From NCBI RefSeq assembly GCF_021130785.1, contig NC_060214.1, positions 3,437,001 through 3,501,000 on the forward strand: a stretch of DNA of 64,000 nucleotides, read 5' to 3'. The position numbers and the translations under genes are program-made. Origin of the DNA: Homalodisca vitripennis. Taxonomy: Eukaryota > Arthropoda > Insecta > Hemiptera > Cicadellidae. Position 1 is the first letter of the stretch. Each line of letters starts with the position of its first letter. Below the pieces are notes generated by a model. The model did not search any database, was not told the DNA's origin, and was given only the letters and a program-made list of their open reading frames with translations. Positions 26,195-39,250 of the stretch are shown here, piece after piece.

Positions 26195-26860
26195 ACAACA
26201 ACTCAGTATACTCTATCAGTGGATGTGTAAACACAAGTATTATAGCTAGATATGAACTGTACAGTACTTTTAAAACGTTAAACTGTTATATACTCTGTAC
26301 AGTGCAGAGGCTTAGTACTGCATTTAATTGTTTACTCATTATACACTATCAGTGCAGGTGGTAAACACTAAGAATTACAACTATACATGAACTGTACAGT
26401 AGTTTACACGTCTACTGAGACATACGCTGTACAGTGCAGAAACCTTAGTACGTACATTAACTGTTACTCATTATACACTATCAGTGCAGGTGGTAACACA
26501 AGAATTACAACTATACATGAACTGTACAGTAGTTTACACGTCTACTGAGACATACGCTGTACAGTGCAGAACCTTAGTACTACATTAAGTGTTTACTCAT
26601 TATACACTATCAGTGCAGGTGGTAACACAAGAATTATAACTAGACATGAACTGTACAGTAGTTTACACGTCTACTGAGACATACGCTGTACAGTGCAGAA
26701 CCTTAGTACTACATTAAGTGTTACTCATTATACACTATCAGTGCAGGTGGTAACACAAGAATTATAACTAGACATGAACTGTACAGTAGTTTACACGTCT
26801 ACTGAGACATACGCTGTACAGTTCAGAAAGCTTAGTATCTGACTCGTATACACGATCAGT
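26195..26860. repeat. Satellite array, unit about 125 bp
   Basis: Five to six copies. Each contains the perfect palindrome ACTGTACAGT and a second related site GCTGTACAGTGC, plus TACACTATCAGTGCAGGTGG. Central copies are almost identical; the first is diverged. Confidence 0.93.
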
Positions 26861-27467
26861 GCAGATGTTAACTAATTAATATAAATATTATGATATGATA
26901 CTATAAATTTACCAAAGAATATCTTATCGAAGACTTTTGAAGAGATTTCTTTGAAAATTAAGACAGCTGTTACTAAAATGTTCTCGCGTTGTCCTCTTAA
27001 TCATCTTAATGTACAAAAATTCTCATTCCTTTGATTTAATATATTTTAGAGTAACTAATTTCGACTTTATAATCTGTTACAGTTTGTTTTACTGATTATT
27101 TTCCTTTAATACGGTACTACTGTATTAAACCATAGAAATAATTGTTATAAGCTCTATCAATATTAATTAAGCAAGCAACAGATCAAAATGTATTGATGCT
27201 TTAAACAATATAAATTATATACTGATTTTACTGTATTTTCTCTATTAATTGCAAACTCATCGTAATCAGCCTAAAACTTTAAACGTATTTTTTTCCTTTC
27301 CAAAATTGAAATGATGTCCTCGATTCTACTTACTATTGTTAACTTGAAAATAGTTCAAGATGAATTGACCTCAAATGACGTTTTTATTTTGTTTATAATT
27401 TTTTTGGTTTGTAACTTATAATCGCTTTGTAGACAATAAAATATAAAAACTATAAGCTTAAGTTAGC
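26861..27467. other. AT-rich DNA, no gene seen
   Basis: Nothing recognised on either strand. Confidence 0.55.
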
Positions 27468-27575
27468 TTTCACTGGTAATTTAGGTAAGCAACATCGAGC
27501 GTGGATTCTACTTGCATGGGAGACCACTGTAAGCAGCCTGTATGGTGGTGGTTCGGAAATAAAAATAAAAATTAT
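27468..27575 (+). other. 5S-rRNA-like segment (pseudogene or SINE head)
   Basis: 27484-27532 closely matches the internal control region of eukaryotic 5S rRNA: AAGCAACATCGAGCGTGG (box A and intermediate element) and TACTTGCATGGGAGACCAC (box C), in the right order and spacing. The first half of 5S is missing or unrecognisable. An A-rich tail of the type AAATAAAAATAAAAA follows at 27556-27571. This fits a retroposed partial 5S copy or the head of a SINE3-type element. It is not a functional 5S gene. Confidence 0.75.
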
Positions 27576-27639
27576 ATTGTACTAGTATGCTGGTTAAGAG
27601 TTAGATATGGCTTTCAGCCTTAGTTTAGCCTGTTAATAT

Positions 27640-28570
27640 GACAAACAGTGAATGCTCTCATTCAATATAGAGTCACATTAATAATGGTAATCTAGGGTTT
27701 GATTCTTGTTTGATAAACAAAACATTGATAACACGTTGCTGCGACTGACTCCAGACGACGCAAGTCTCAGGTTGGAGAGTAAACGGTCTCATTTAATATA
27801 GAGTCACATTAATAATAGTAATCTAGGGTTTGATTCTTGTTTCATAAACAAAACATTGATAACACGTTTGCTGCGACTGACTCCAGACGACGCAAGTCTC
27901 AGGTTGGGAGTAAACGGTCTCATTTAATATAGAGTCACATTAATAATAGTAATCTAGGGTTTGATTCTTGTTTGATAAACAAAACATTGATAACACGTTG
28001 CTGCGACTGACGTCTGACGACGCAAGTCTCAGGTTGGGAGTAAACGGTCTCATTTAATATAGAGTCACATTAATAATAGTAATCTAGGGTTTGATTCTTG
28101 TTTGATAAACAAAAAACATTGATAACACACGTTGCTGCGACTGACTCCAGACGACGCAAGCCTCAGGTTGGGAGTAAACGGTCTCATTTATAATAGAGTC
28201 ACATTAATAATAGTAATCTAGGGTTTGATTCTTGTTTGATAAACAAAACATTGATAACACGTTGATGCGACAGACTGCAGACGACGCAAGTCTCAGGTTG
28301 GGAGTAAACGGTCTCATTTAATATAGAGTCACATTAATAATAGTAATCTAGGGTTTGATTCTTGTTTGATAAACAAAACATTGATAACACGTTGCTGCGA
28401 CTGACTCCAGACGACGCAAGTCTCAGGTTGGGAGTAAACGGTCTCATTTAATATAGAGTCACATTAATAATAGTAATCTAGGGTTTGATTATTGTTTGAT
28501 AAACAAAACATTGATAACACGTTGTTGCGACATACGCCTGACAAAACAGTCTCAGGTTGGGAGTAAACGG
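27640..28570. repeat. Satellite array, 130-bp unit, subfamily 1
   Basis: About seven copies with spacing of 130 bp (GTCTCATTTA at 28311 and 28441, for example). The unit holds CTAGGGTTTGATTCTTG and CGACTGACTCCAGACGACGCAAG. Copies are highly similar. Confidence 0.95.
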
Positions 28571-29030
28571 TCTCATTCAATATAGAGTTACAGCAAGAAT
28601 AGCAATCTGGAGTTTGTTTTCATGTTTGATAAATTAAACATTGATAACACGCTGTTGCGACATACGCCTGACAAAACAGTCTCAGGTTGGGAGTAAACGG
28701 TCTCATTCAATATAGAGTTACAGCAAGAATAGCAATCTGGAGTTTGTTTCATGTTTGATAAATTAAACATTGATAACACGCTGTTGCGACATACGCCTGA
28801 CAAAACAGTCTCAGGTTGGGAGTAAACGGTCTCATTCAATATAGAGTTACAGCAAGAATAGCAATCTGGAGTTTGTTTCATGTTTGATAAATTAAACATT
28901 GATAACACGCTGTTGCGACATACGCCTGACAAAACAGTCTCAGGTTGGGAGTAAACGGTCTCATTCAATACAGAGACACAGTAAGAACAGTAATCTAGGG
29001 TTTGTTTCATGTTTGATAAAATCGTTGAAG
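28571..29030. repeat. Satellite array, 129/130-bp unit, subfamily 2
   Basis: About 3.5 copies of a diverged version of the adjacent unit, with GTTACAGCAAGAATAGCAATCTGGAG and CGACATACGCCTGACAAAACAG. The hand-over from subfamily 1 occurs within one copy (about 28520-28590). Two units are 129 bp, which leaves a repeated open frame on the minus strand (28588-29058) that is not a gene. Confidence 0.93.
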
Positions 29031-30577
29031 CTACAGACCCCTGATGACACAGAATCAATACAGTTGAACCCTAATAAAGATTAGATACCGAAGCTATGGT
29101 GTTTCACAGACGGTTTATACGTATAAACACTTTAAATTTATCGTTATATCCGAATGAGGTGTTTTTCTGTGTTTTTGTTTTTTCTGTGCTTTAAATACTA
29201 CTGGACAATGGAATAGCAATAACAGTGATTACAGTTTCCACGAAATAGTTTGATTCTCTACTGTAGTTACATTGTTATATCCAACATTGCAGTTACATAA
29301 AGACAATATGCTGATACACAATTAGTTTATTGATATTTACAAGTTAGCATCATTCTAATCGTTTTGTCATTATACAATAATGTATATGTAAATTATTAAA
29401 TTTAAATAGATATTTCTTGAACGTTTGTGTGATATTATCATTCTAAATTTGTCCATTGTAGTAGTATATGGTATTTTCTAACTTATCGTTATATTTGCAT
29501 TATTTCTATTTATTTTCTATTGGCTTTGTCAGGAAACTAGAAATACATAATTCCTACCATTATTCTTTCGTTAAGAACTAGCCATTGGAAATGGAATAGC
29601 GTTTTTTTAGTTCAAAATTCTAGTTCTTAATTAATTCCAGTTTAATTCTATTTAAAAGTCATTGTTGGGCTTATATCTTGTACTATGTATATGTATTTAA
29701 AAATTACATTTCCCATATCCACAATCGAAGTAAATTTATAATGTATCAGCTATTTTTTTATTACAAAACATACTGATTATGTTATTCTTAAGATCCAAAG
29801 CTTCAAATTAACCTAATACTTTCCATTGAAATAACTGCATTTTAAGTAAATCTAATATAAATCTACTCTCTGGCAGCTTTTGTGCCCATCATATTTGGAA
29901 CTTTTTAGAGTTAAAAAAATGTGTTGGCTAATTATTAATTGTAGAGTAACTTCAATCACCGATGTTACATGGTGATTGGTTTTAATAAACTAACATAATT
30001 TTCATTGCTAACTTTTTTTATGAAATACATCCATTTTTCCTTTTTTGTGCCAATTCGACTTTGAGAACCCTCATTCATTTATAACTTAAGAGTTTTACTA
30101 TCTGGAAACCCCATTTACCTTGTGCTATAAGAGATCCAATAGACTATGGTACACTAAGATCTGTATGTAAAATATTTCTGAGAAGATCATTAATTAACAA
30201 ACGTGAATGTTACATGCCAGTATGCAGCAGTGATATCCCTATTGCACTCGTGAGATGTACATTGTGCAGATAGAGATGGTGTTTAACATCACCTATGCTC
30301 AGAATCTCCACAACATCAGCAATACAGACAACCAATTGTCGTACTGACTGTATTCATGACAAATAGTTACATCTCACACTGCGCTCTGTAAAATATAAAT
30401 AGAACGAACTATATTACACGAATACTTATCGTTTAGGCCAGGTTCAAATAAACGATGTGTACAATCGTGTACAAGAGCGTGTTTTAGGAATTTTAGGTAT
30501 GTCAAGAGCTTTAATAATTAAATCTTTCTTTTAATCCACGATTGAAACCTGTCCTAATATTTTAGTTAGTAAACCAA
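29031..30577. other. AT-rich DNA, no gene seen
   Basis: Nothing recognised on either strand. Confidence 0.55.
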
Positions 30578-30830
30578 TTGAATTTGTGAAGAAAAACAGG
30601 ATTTTCCCCGATATTTGCTATTGTTCGTATACAAAATAATACGTTTCGAGATCTGCAATCTGATCTATTCCTCAGGTAAATACCTAACCTAACACGTAAC
30701 TACAATCTAGGTTTAAATACGTTATTCATCTACGGAAAAGATCAAACTGCAGATCTGTTAACATGGTGTAACTGATGTTTTGTATCATTGAACTATAGCA
30801 AATGTCCGGGAAATTCCTGCTTTCTTCACA
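30578..30830. mobile_element. Small inverted-repeat element (MITE-like)
   Basis: 30578-30665 is an imperfect inverted match to 30735-30830: GTGAAGAAAAACAGG / CCTGCTTTCTTCAC, ATTTGCTATTGTTC / ACTATAGCAAATGT and GAGATCTGCAAT / CTGCAGATCTG. The loop (30666-30734) contains TCTAGGTTTAAATAC and resembles 51001-51055. The size (about 250 bp), non-coding content and terminal inverted repeats suit a non-autonomous DNA transposon; family not known. Confidence 0.7.
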
Positions 30831-31894
30831 ACCATTCCGCCGCCAAAAACGAACTTCAAACAAACAAGTGACCTAATGAAATAGATTTCATAGAAATCTA
30901 CCTAATTTTTTCACATTCAACAGAATTTCCAGAAAACATTATTTTTTATTTCCAGATGGCCCATGATAAACACAAACTGACTGACTGATCATGTTGTTGT
31001 CGACTATAATGATTACATTCCCAGAGTAACTTGTGTTATAAAAAAATATTGACTTTAAGATGTCTTATTCAATTTTATATTAGAAGCATGGAGGGCTAGA
31101 GGTACTACCAAATAGAAATATGTAAAAACGAAATAAAAAATATTTTGTTTAGTTCAAGGAGAAATATTATATAACGATGACTTTCCTAAGGAATAACCCT
31201 GATCAATTAATCATCCACAGTTTTTGTTGTTAACCCTTAATGAATGTCAACTGTGAACATATAACATTGCCGCTGAAATGCTGACTTAAACTTTATAAGT
31301 TGTTGGACCACTTCCAAAGTGGAGACAACACAACCGCCAATTGTGTGAGTGTTGGTTTCTCTGCCAGAAATCTAATGAGTACGCGACACATCTTATAAAC
31401 AACCATTACACATTTTATTTCCATTCCTTTTTGGTTCAGAAGTGATATATTTGGGAGCATCTTAGTTAAAAATTGTATTTTTTATATGATAATGCTATAA
31501 GACTAAGTGTTTTGATGGATGGATGAGCGTGTTACTGTGTAACACTTTGTAAAACTGTCTGTACACTGTGCATATAATGTAGCTATTAGGTGTACAGTAA
31601 TAGTTTAAAACTGATAAATGTCATATTAAAACTAGAAACATATATTTACATTACAATAGTCTCCATTCTATTACAGTACATGTTTTTACGTCTGTGTGGT
31701 GCGAGATAGAGAATATATATCCGTAATCATAGATATAACAACGATTATATTGACAATAAAGTAGAGTATTCAGTTGTAACGTACGTAATATTAATTTAAG
31801 CATACATCTGTGCGTAGTACCCTACGGACTGATATTTAGCAATATCGTTTTCTCAGTGTATATATATATAAAACACATATATACAACACATATT

Positions 31895-31899
<5 letters not shown>
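30831..31899. other. AT-rich DNA, no gene seen
   Basis: Nothing recognised on either strand. Confidence 0.55.

Positions 31900-31943
<44 letters not shown>
31900..31943. repeat. (TA)n microsatellite
   Basis: About 20 TA units, directly followed by ACAGGGTGAG, a terminus-like motif of the next element. Confidence 0.93.
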
Positions 31944-31946
<3 letters not shown>

Positions 31947-32562
31947 GGTGAGTTTTTTAAAGTGATCCAATAGCTAACTTTTTAATTACACGACTTAGCA
32001 CCACACTTTAAATTTGGAACTTGCTCAATTTTAAGTTTCACTCAGGATACACTTTCAAATTTTTTGAAGATGGCCGCCATTTTCCAATATGGCGGTCAAC
32101 TTTAAAATCTCTTATGGAACACCCTGTATTTTATGTTGTTTTTAGATTCTACTCAACAAAATAATACATTTTTGCTTTTGAGAGTTTTTCAATATCTCTA
32201 ATGGTTCAGGAGCTACGTGGACTGGAAGTTTTTATCATCAGTCCGAAAAAATCCTGAATATAAAAGGATTGCAGTCCACGTAGCTCCTGAACCATTAGAG
32301 ATATAGAAAAACTCTAAAATGCAAAAATGTCTTATTTTTTAGTGTAGAATATAAAAACAACATAAAATACAGGGTGTTCCATAAAATATTTTTAAAGTTG
32401 GCCGCCATATTGGCAAAAATTATGAAAACTTCCAGTCCACGTAGCTCCTGAACCATTAGAGATATTGAAAAACTCTCAAAAGCAAAAATGTATTATTTTG
32501 TTGAGTAGAATCTAAAAACAACATAAAATACAGGGTGTTCCATAAGAGATTTTAAAGTTTGA
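31943..32562. mobile_element. Foldback element with CAGGGTG-type ends
   Basis: The arm 32098-32231 recurs as a near-perfect inverted copy at 32429-32562, and a third, more diverged copy in that same inverted orientation lies at 32269-32400. Each arm carries ACAGGGTGTTCCATAA, AACAACATAAAATA, and CCACGTAGCTCCTGAACCATTAGAGATAT. A further CAGGGTGAG lies at 31945. No coding content. The structure suggests nested or rearranged copies of one non-autonomous transposon. Confidence 0.85.
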
Positions 32563-32582
32563 CATATACATACATATATATA

Positions 32583-32828
32583 TGTATGTATATAATAATA
32601 ATACTTTATTTTCCACCATTTGCAAAGAAATCTAAAACAATTTACATTCTTTGGAAATACACTGACCAAAAACCAGTAGCTGGTCAGCGCAACGAAAACA
32701 AAACAATTTACAAAAAAATAAATACAAAGAGTCCTTTTCTAATCAAAACAATATTCCATCCAACAAGCTGCTCTCCATGAATTTTTCATTTGACTAAAAC
32801 TTCCAGAGACGTATAATTCTTAAAAGCA

Positions 32829-32864
<36 letters not shown>

Positions 32865-32890
32865 TGCTTTTTGTATATTTATGTATGCTG

Positions 32891-32933
<43 letters not shown>

Positions 32934-33420
32934 GGAATATTGACAAAAAGGTTATAATTATGGTAAAATAAAATAAATTCAGAATTTTTTGTACTATTTG
33001 AAAAAATTTAAAATTTAACATTCAGCTCAAAGCATTTCTTACATCACCATTATTATGATTTTTCAAAAGTCAAGCTTTCAGCATTTTTAGAAAAGCAATT
33101 CAAGATATTACGTTATTTTATTTCGCTTGGAATCTGATTAAAAAGCTTTGGTCCTGTATACTGAATTATATACTGGATTTCCTAAAAGATTCTTTGTTTA
33201 CTTTCGGTATTCTGAAAATTCTGTTATCTATACTTCTAGTCCTGTGGACCAAATCATTTGTTTCCAAAATTTCCACTGCGCAATTAAAAAAATTTTTAAT
33301 ACTTTATATACATATGTGTTTTTGTAGTTTTGGGTAATGTACTCGTATGTCTATATGTAATATATGTTTGTCCTCTTTCCGTTTTTTACTCCGTAGAAAG
33401 GTAAACTAATTTGTGAGTTT
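32583..33420 (-). mobile_element. LINE 3' fragment (CR1-like), 5' truncated
   Basis: The minus strand shows the degraded end of a reverse-transcriptase ORF, with a GPKLFNQIP-like stretch near 33110-33150, then a 3' region ending at about 32590 in an AATAAAGTATTATTA-like tail. Two TA-rich microsatellites (32830-32862 and 32893-32928) lie inside. It is in the same orientation as the larger copy at 34784-39250. Confidence 0.6.
32829..32930. repeat. TA-rich microsatellites
   Basis: Two TA runs separated by about 30 bp. A minus-strand frame rich in Ile and Tyr here is a shadow. Confidence 0.93.
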
Positions 33421-34582
<1,162 letters not shown>

Positions 34583-35059
34583 TTTGCATGTATATATTTT
34601 GTTAAATTTTATATTATTCTGTAGAGATTTACGTAACATAACATATCATTTGGAGTTACAGATTGGATCAAACCTTGAACTAATAGGTGTTAAATAATAG
34701 TCTGAATTTACGTTTTGTACATTTTATATTACAAAATGATGGAGTTGTGAGGTTTTATCTACGTGGCATATTATTTAGAATCAGTCAAGAATCAAGAATC
34801 TTTATTTCCAAGGTACATTACAATAATTTGCTCACACTAAAATTACATCAAAAAGTATATAAAAGTACAATGGATAGGCACCTCTGAGCTATTAGCTGAG
34901 TTGAGGTTGCCATCACTAATTAATTTAAGGCAGATGGGCCTGGCAGCTCCTCTTTCAGAGTAAGATATGCATTATTAGAGTAATGAATAAACCATACCAA
35001 TATTTAAAACAAAGCACAAAATTAAGTTGTATTTCATAATGAAATTCAATACATTACAT

Positions 35060-35310
35060 TACCACAACATATAAAAAATAAAATTACTACATAAATTCAC
35101 ATACACATACATACATATACATAAATCCACACACATACAGATACATATACATTTATACACATTCACACATACATACAAATACACACACATAAACATAAAT
35201 TTACAAACACAATACATTACTGAAACATATAACACACATACAAACACACTACAAAGATACTTAGACACAATAGATAAAGATGTAACCATTACACACTCAT
35301 ACAATAAAAC
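35060..35310. repeat. CA/CATA-rich simple repeat in LINE 3' region
   Basis: Imperfect ACATACAC-type repeats over about 250 bp, between the end of the RT frame and the LINE tail. Confidence 0.85.
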
Positions 35311-35510
35311 AAGTCTTCAACAAAATATCTAATTTATGAGTCGCTCTACATCAACAATTGTTAAAAGCCAGCATTTCAAACTTCGTATGAATGTACCCAA
35401 TGTTTTCGACGAGGACACATCGAAAGGTAATTTGTTATAGAGCTTCGGAGCTATGAATGTATAAAAATGCTTGTAAACTTCTAATTTAGGAAAAGGAATA
35501 GTTACTCGGT

Positions 35511-38215
35511 TTAAAATTTGTAACCTAATCGAGTGAACATTTTACATTTCCCAGTGTGTGGCCGCCTCTTGAGAAAAAATATCCTGAGTACCCTATAAAT
35601 GTTCAAATATCTAAGCGGAAGTATTCCAAGCTGAATATAAAGAGGGAAAGAAGAATCACGCCGATTAGCCCTGACAATAACCCTAATGATCTTGTTTTGA
35701 TTTATAATAATAGGTCGAATAATAGAATAATAGGCTCCTCCCCAACATGAAATACCATATTGCAATTTAGAGTTAATTATAGAATAGTAAATAGTTTTCA
35801 AGACAGATATTGGACATAAATACTGAAGAAAATAAAACTTCGTCAATGAATTGTTTAAATAGTTTTTTACATTCAAAATGTGTTCCCTCGAACTACACCT
35901 TTCATCCAGAATAACCCCCAGATACTTTATTTGTTCCACCCTCTCAATTTTACCGCAACCCTGACATGGATTTCTCCCGAAAATTAAGCATTGCTTGCAT
36001 TTAAAAAAGATATCTTGTTGTATGTCTTTTTCTATTTCTTAGAGAAAAATTCATAAACTTCGTCTTTACGCTCAAGACCATCCTATTTCTAGCAAACCAC
36101 ATTTTCAATTTGTCAAGGTCTTCTTGCATTACGCTATACACCATTTGACTATTTATAGTGGAATAGCAAAGGGCAGTGTCATCTGCAAAACAAGTTAGGG
36201 AACCCGATGATTTCCATTACACAAGCAATTAATATAGACTAAAAATAGTATTGCACCCAAAACAGACCCTTGTGGTACTCCAAATTTAATCGGGAGAGTT
36301 GAACTGACGGAGTTCAGAAATCATACACATTGAGATCGGTTTGTTAGATAGCTCTTAAACCATTCATAAGGGATACCTCTAACTCCAGCTACCCAAAGAT
36401 AGTCTAGTAAAATTTTGTGATCCACGGCATCAAATGCCTTAGTTATATCAATAAATATTTCACTGACAAATTTACCACTGTTAATTCCTTCATAAACGTC
36501 TGAACAGAACTTTAAGAGAGCATCTTCAGTAGATTTTTTGCCCATAAACCCAAATTGATTTGCACAAAAAAACTTATTAGAATCTAAAAACTGAACCAAC
36601 CTGACTTTCATCATCTTTTCCATTATTTTAGAGACAACAGATAAAAGAGAAATCGGTCGATGGTTATTGAGATCTTTATTGGAACCTTTCTTGTGAAGTG
36701 GGACAACTAGTGCAGTTTTTAAAGAGATAGGAAAGATACCAGTTTCGAAACTAAGGTTAATTAGAAATGCCAACACAGGAGACAAGATATGACCCATTTT
36801 TTTTCACTACATGCGCTGAAATACCATCAATACCAGGAGACTTGTTAAACTTTAAACTGTTGATAACAGCTAGAACTTCTTCAGAAACTAGTAGGATAGC
36901 AAAAAAATGAATTATCCGAAAACTTAGCAGGAAAACATTGGGTGTACATATGATAATCAAAGCCACCAAAACAGTCAGATTCGTTCATTAGGTTTTCAAC
37001 TGCATTAACGAAAAAAAGATTGAACTCATTAGCGACAGCTTGACAGTCTGAGATAAGTTCTTCAGGCCTGGATAGAGAATAAACACCTGGAATGTGATGT
37101 TTCCTCTTTTGCGAACCAAGCATGTTATTAATTGCTTCCCATTGCTTCCTGAAATCATATTTATTTTCCTCAAAAATATTCTGGTAATAATGTATTTTTT
37201 GTTCATCAATATCTTTTTTCAACTTTTTCCTATAATTTTGAAAAAAACGTTGAAAATTTTGGATCGTTCAATCTTTTTTTTGATTTTTTATACAGTAAGT
37301 TACTAAACCGCTGACGCTTGCAAAGATCAATAGTCATCCAAGGCTTTAACAACTTATATTTAGAGGTGATTTTGACTTTATACATTGAATAGTCCACAGC
37401 CCGTCTCAATACATCAGCAAACAATGAAAACGATACATTGGCATCGTTTTCTTCACAAATAACTGACCAGTTGTACGTGCTAAGAAAACTTTCCATTTTG
37501 ACAAAATCTGTTTTATTTTTAAATTCAGGAGACAAAGTATCCTTCTCTTTTGACAAATTTGGAAATAAAATATTACAAACTACTGCATCATGGTCTTGCC
37601 TAAAAGAAGTTAAAACATCAGATTCAAAGCTACATTTATCTCTAGTTCTTAAAAAATATATGATCTAAACAGTTATTTCCTATAGTGGGTGAGTCAATCA
37701 GTTGATCAAGGCCATTACTTGACATAATCGCTAAATACTCGTCGACGAGCAGTGACCACTTAAGCAAGCATAAGTTCATATCCCCGGTAACAACTAAATT
37801 CCGATCTTTGGATTCAGACAATAAGATATTTAATTCATCCAAGAAAGATGCAGTAGAATGTGAATGCAGCCTATAAACCACCACGATCGCAACAGAAAGC
37901 CCAACAGACTCAATGTCAACAGTGACCTTGAGAGTGTCAGCTGATTGCATAGTAGCGCCTGATCGTCTGGCTTCATATCGATCACTCACATAAACAATCA
38001 CTCCACCTGATCTGTAGCTATCATTACAGTTTGCATACTGGTTATACCCACTAATTAAATACAAACTTATTTCACATTCGTGTATCCAAACTTCTGTTAG
38101 TACAATTACATCTGGCAAAGAAGGCAAAGTATTAAGATAAATTAAAAAAAGAATCAAAGTTTTCTCTTAGACTAGATATATTCTGATGAAATATAAAAAA
38201 ATCTAGTTTTGTCTC
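35511..38215 (-). pseudogene. LINE ORF2: APE endonuclease and reverse transcriptase
   Basis: Pieces in several frames follow one another in the right order. Endonuclease (38157-37642): VLTEVWIHE with the catalytic Glu, VVTGDMNL, and a terminal DHIF with the catalytic His. A linker (37560-36881) typical of these proteins follows. Reverse transcriptase: PISLLSVVSKIMEK, motif A FIDITKAFDAVDH (about 36430), GVPQGSVLG (about 36256-36290), and the catalytic FADDTAL (about 36176-36195). The C-terminal portion at 35939-35511 has KYLGVILDE and SKLQYGISCWG. At least five frame changes separate the pieces. It nicks target DNA and copies the element RNA in an active copy; this one is broken. Confidence 0.88.
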
Positions 38216-38266
38216 AAACAATATTGATTGTTAGTGTTTACGACTTTTTACCAAATAAAAACTTAC

Positions 38267-39203
38267 TTACAGTTTTTCAATTTGCTCCATTGAACTAACA
38301 ATAATAAAGGGATCACCCTGAGCCTTCCTCAGAAATATTTTGCCATTTCTTACCCATAAATATGCATAATCCTTTTCCTGTTTCACCGATCGTGCAGCAG
38401 CCAGTAGTTTCCTCTTGGTAGGACTGAGACTCTCGTTAACGTAGACAGGATTAGCAATGGACGAAGTGTAACCAACGTCATGTGAGTTTAGGTTTCTTTT
38501 GACTCTCCGTTTTTCTAGGAATTTTAGCTTGTCTTCTCGTCTGACGAAACTTAGCTATAATTCCAGCAGGACGGTCAGCATCATTTCTTTTTTTAGACGG
38601 TGGCAGACATCGATAGCTTCTCTGGAGATGTTTATATCGAGAGCAACGCCAACCTTCTTCACAACTTCGTACACGTCTTCGTTTTTTGCTTTCAGGAATC
38701 CCCTGAATCTCAAGTGTGTTGCTGCGCATATATTGCTCATTGTCCTCAACCCTGAGCTCCAAATCAGTAACCTTCCTTTGAAGCTGAATATTTTTCATCC
38801 TTAAATCTTCAATAAGCTGAAGGTACTCAGTTAACTTAGCGCTTTGACTTTTGATTACGTTGTTTTGTTAATTAATTTGTTCATTAACAAACTCAAACGA
38901 TTTGTTAATTTCAGACTCAATTCGCTTACGGTCATCGGAAGCTTCATTGGGCTTTTTTAGCACATCAGACAAAGCTGTTCTGATATCAGACTCCGGGCCA
39001 CAAGGTGACTCACAAGACATACTCTTCCTTCTACTCACAGCACAAGATGGACAGCGCCAAATTTGCTTCTCATTAATTATATAGTCCACATCTTCTTTGG
39101 ATAAACTAACACATGACGTATGGCATAGCCTCTTGCAGTCTGAGCAACAAATCTTATGCCTAGGTTGACCGGTAGTTTTTTTCAAACAGAGCAATCAGAC
39201 ATG
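38267..39203 (-). pseudogene. LINE ORF1: PHD finger plus RNA-binding region
   Basis: About 312 codons. The N-terminal part has cysteines and a histidine spaced as in a PHD finger: ICCSDCKRLCH, then WRCPSC. The first Met lies near 39203 and a one-base change near 39190 shifts the frame just after the first Cys pair. A coiled-coil segment (KNIQLQRKVTDLELRVEDNEQ) and an RRM-like stretch with LEIQGIPESK and AIDVCHRLKK follow in alternating frames. The C-terminus ends at 38267 with a segment containing YAYLWVRNGKIFLRK, as in L1/CR1-type ORF1 C-terminal domains. It is the RNA-chaperone partner of ORF2 in active elements. Confidence 0.75.
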
Positions 39204-39250
39204 ATTTTATAAATACACACGGTCACTATATTAAATAATAGGCTATTGCA

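Larger units (their letters stand above)
34784..39250 (-). mobile_element. CR1-like LINE, near full length, frameshifted
   Basis: On the minus strand: ORF1 with a PHD-type zinc finger and a coiled-coil/RRM-like part (39203-38267), ORF2 with an APE endonuclease (about 38215-37642) and reverse transcriptase (about 36970-35511), then a 3' region that ends at about 34785 in a polyadenylation-like AATAAAGATTCTTGATTCTTG stretch, that is, a short-repeat tail rather than poly(A). PHD-containing ORF1 and short-repeat 3' ends are known for CR1-group elements. Frameshifts make this copy inactive as written. Confidence 0.82.

Noticed and set aside
28588..29058. Repeat protein of 43-residue units
   Set aside because: The frame exists only because this satellite subfamily has 129-bp units; the neighbouring 130-bp copies destroy it, and no start context or domain supports it.
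30676..30690. Insect telomere repeat (CCTAA)n
   Set aside because: Only two units, ACCTAACCTAAC, inside the loop of an inverted-repeat element.
32794..33021. Ile-Tyr-rich minus-strand frame
   Set aside because: It is produced by TA microsatellites in a LINE fragment.
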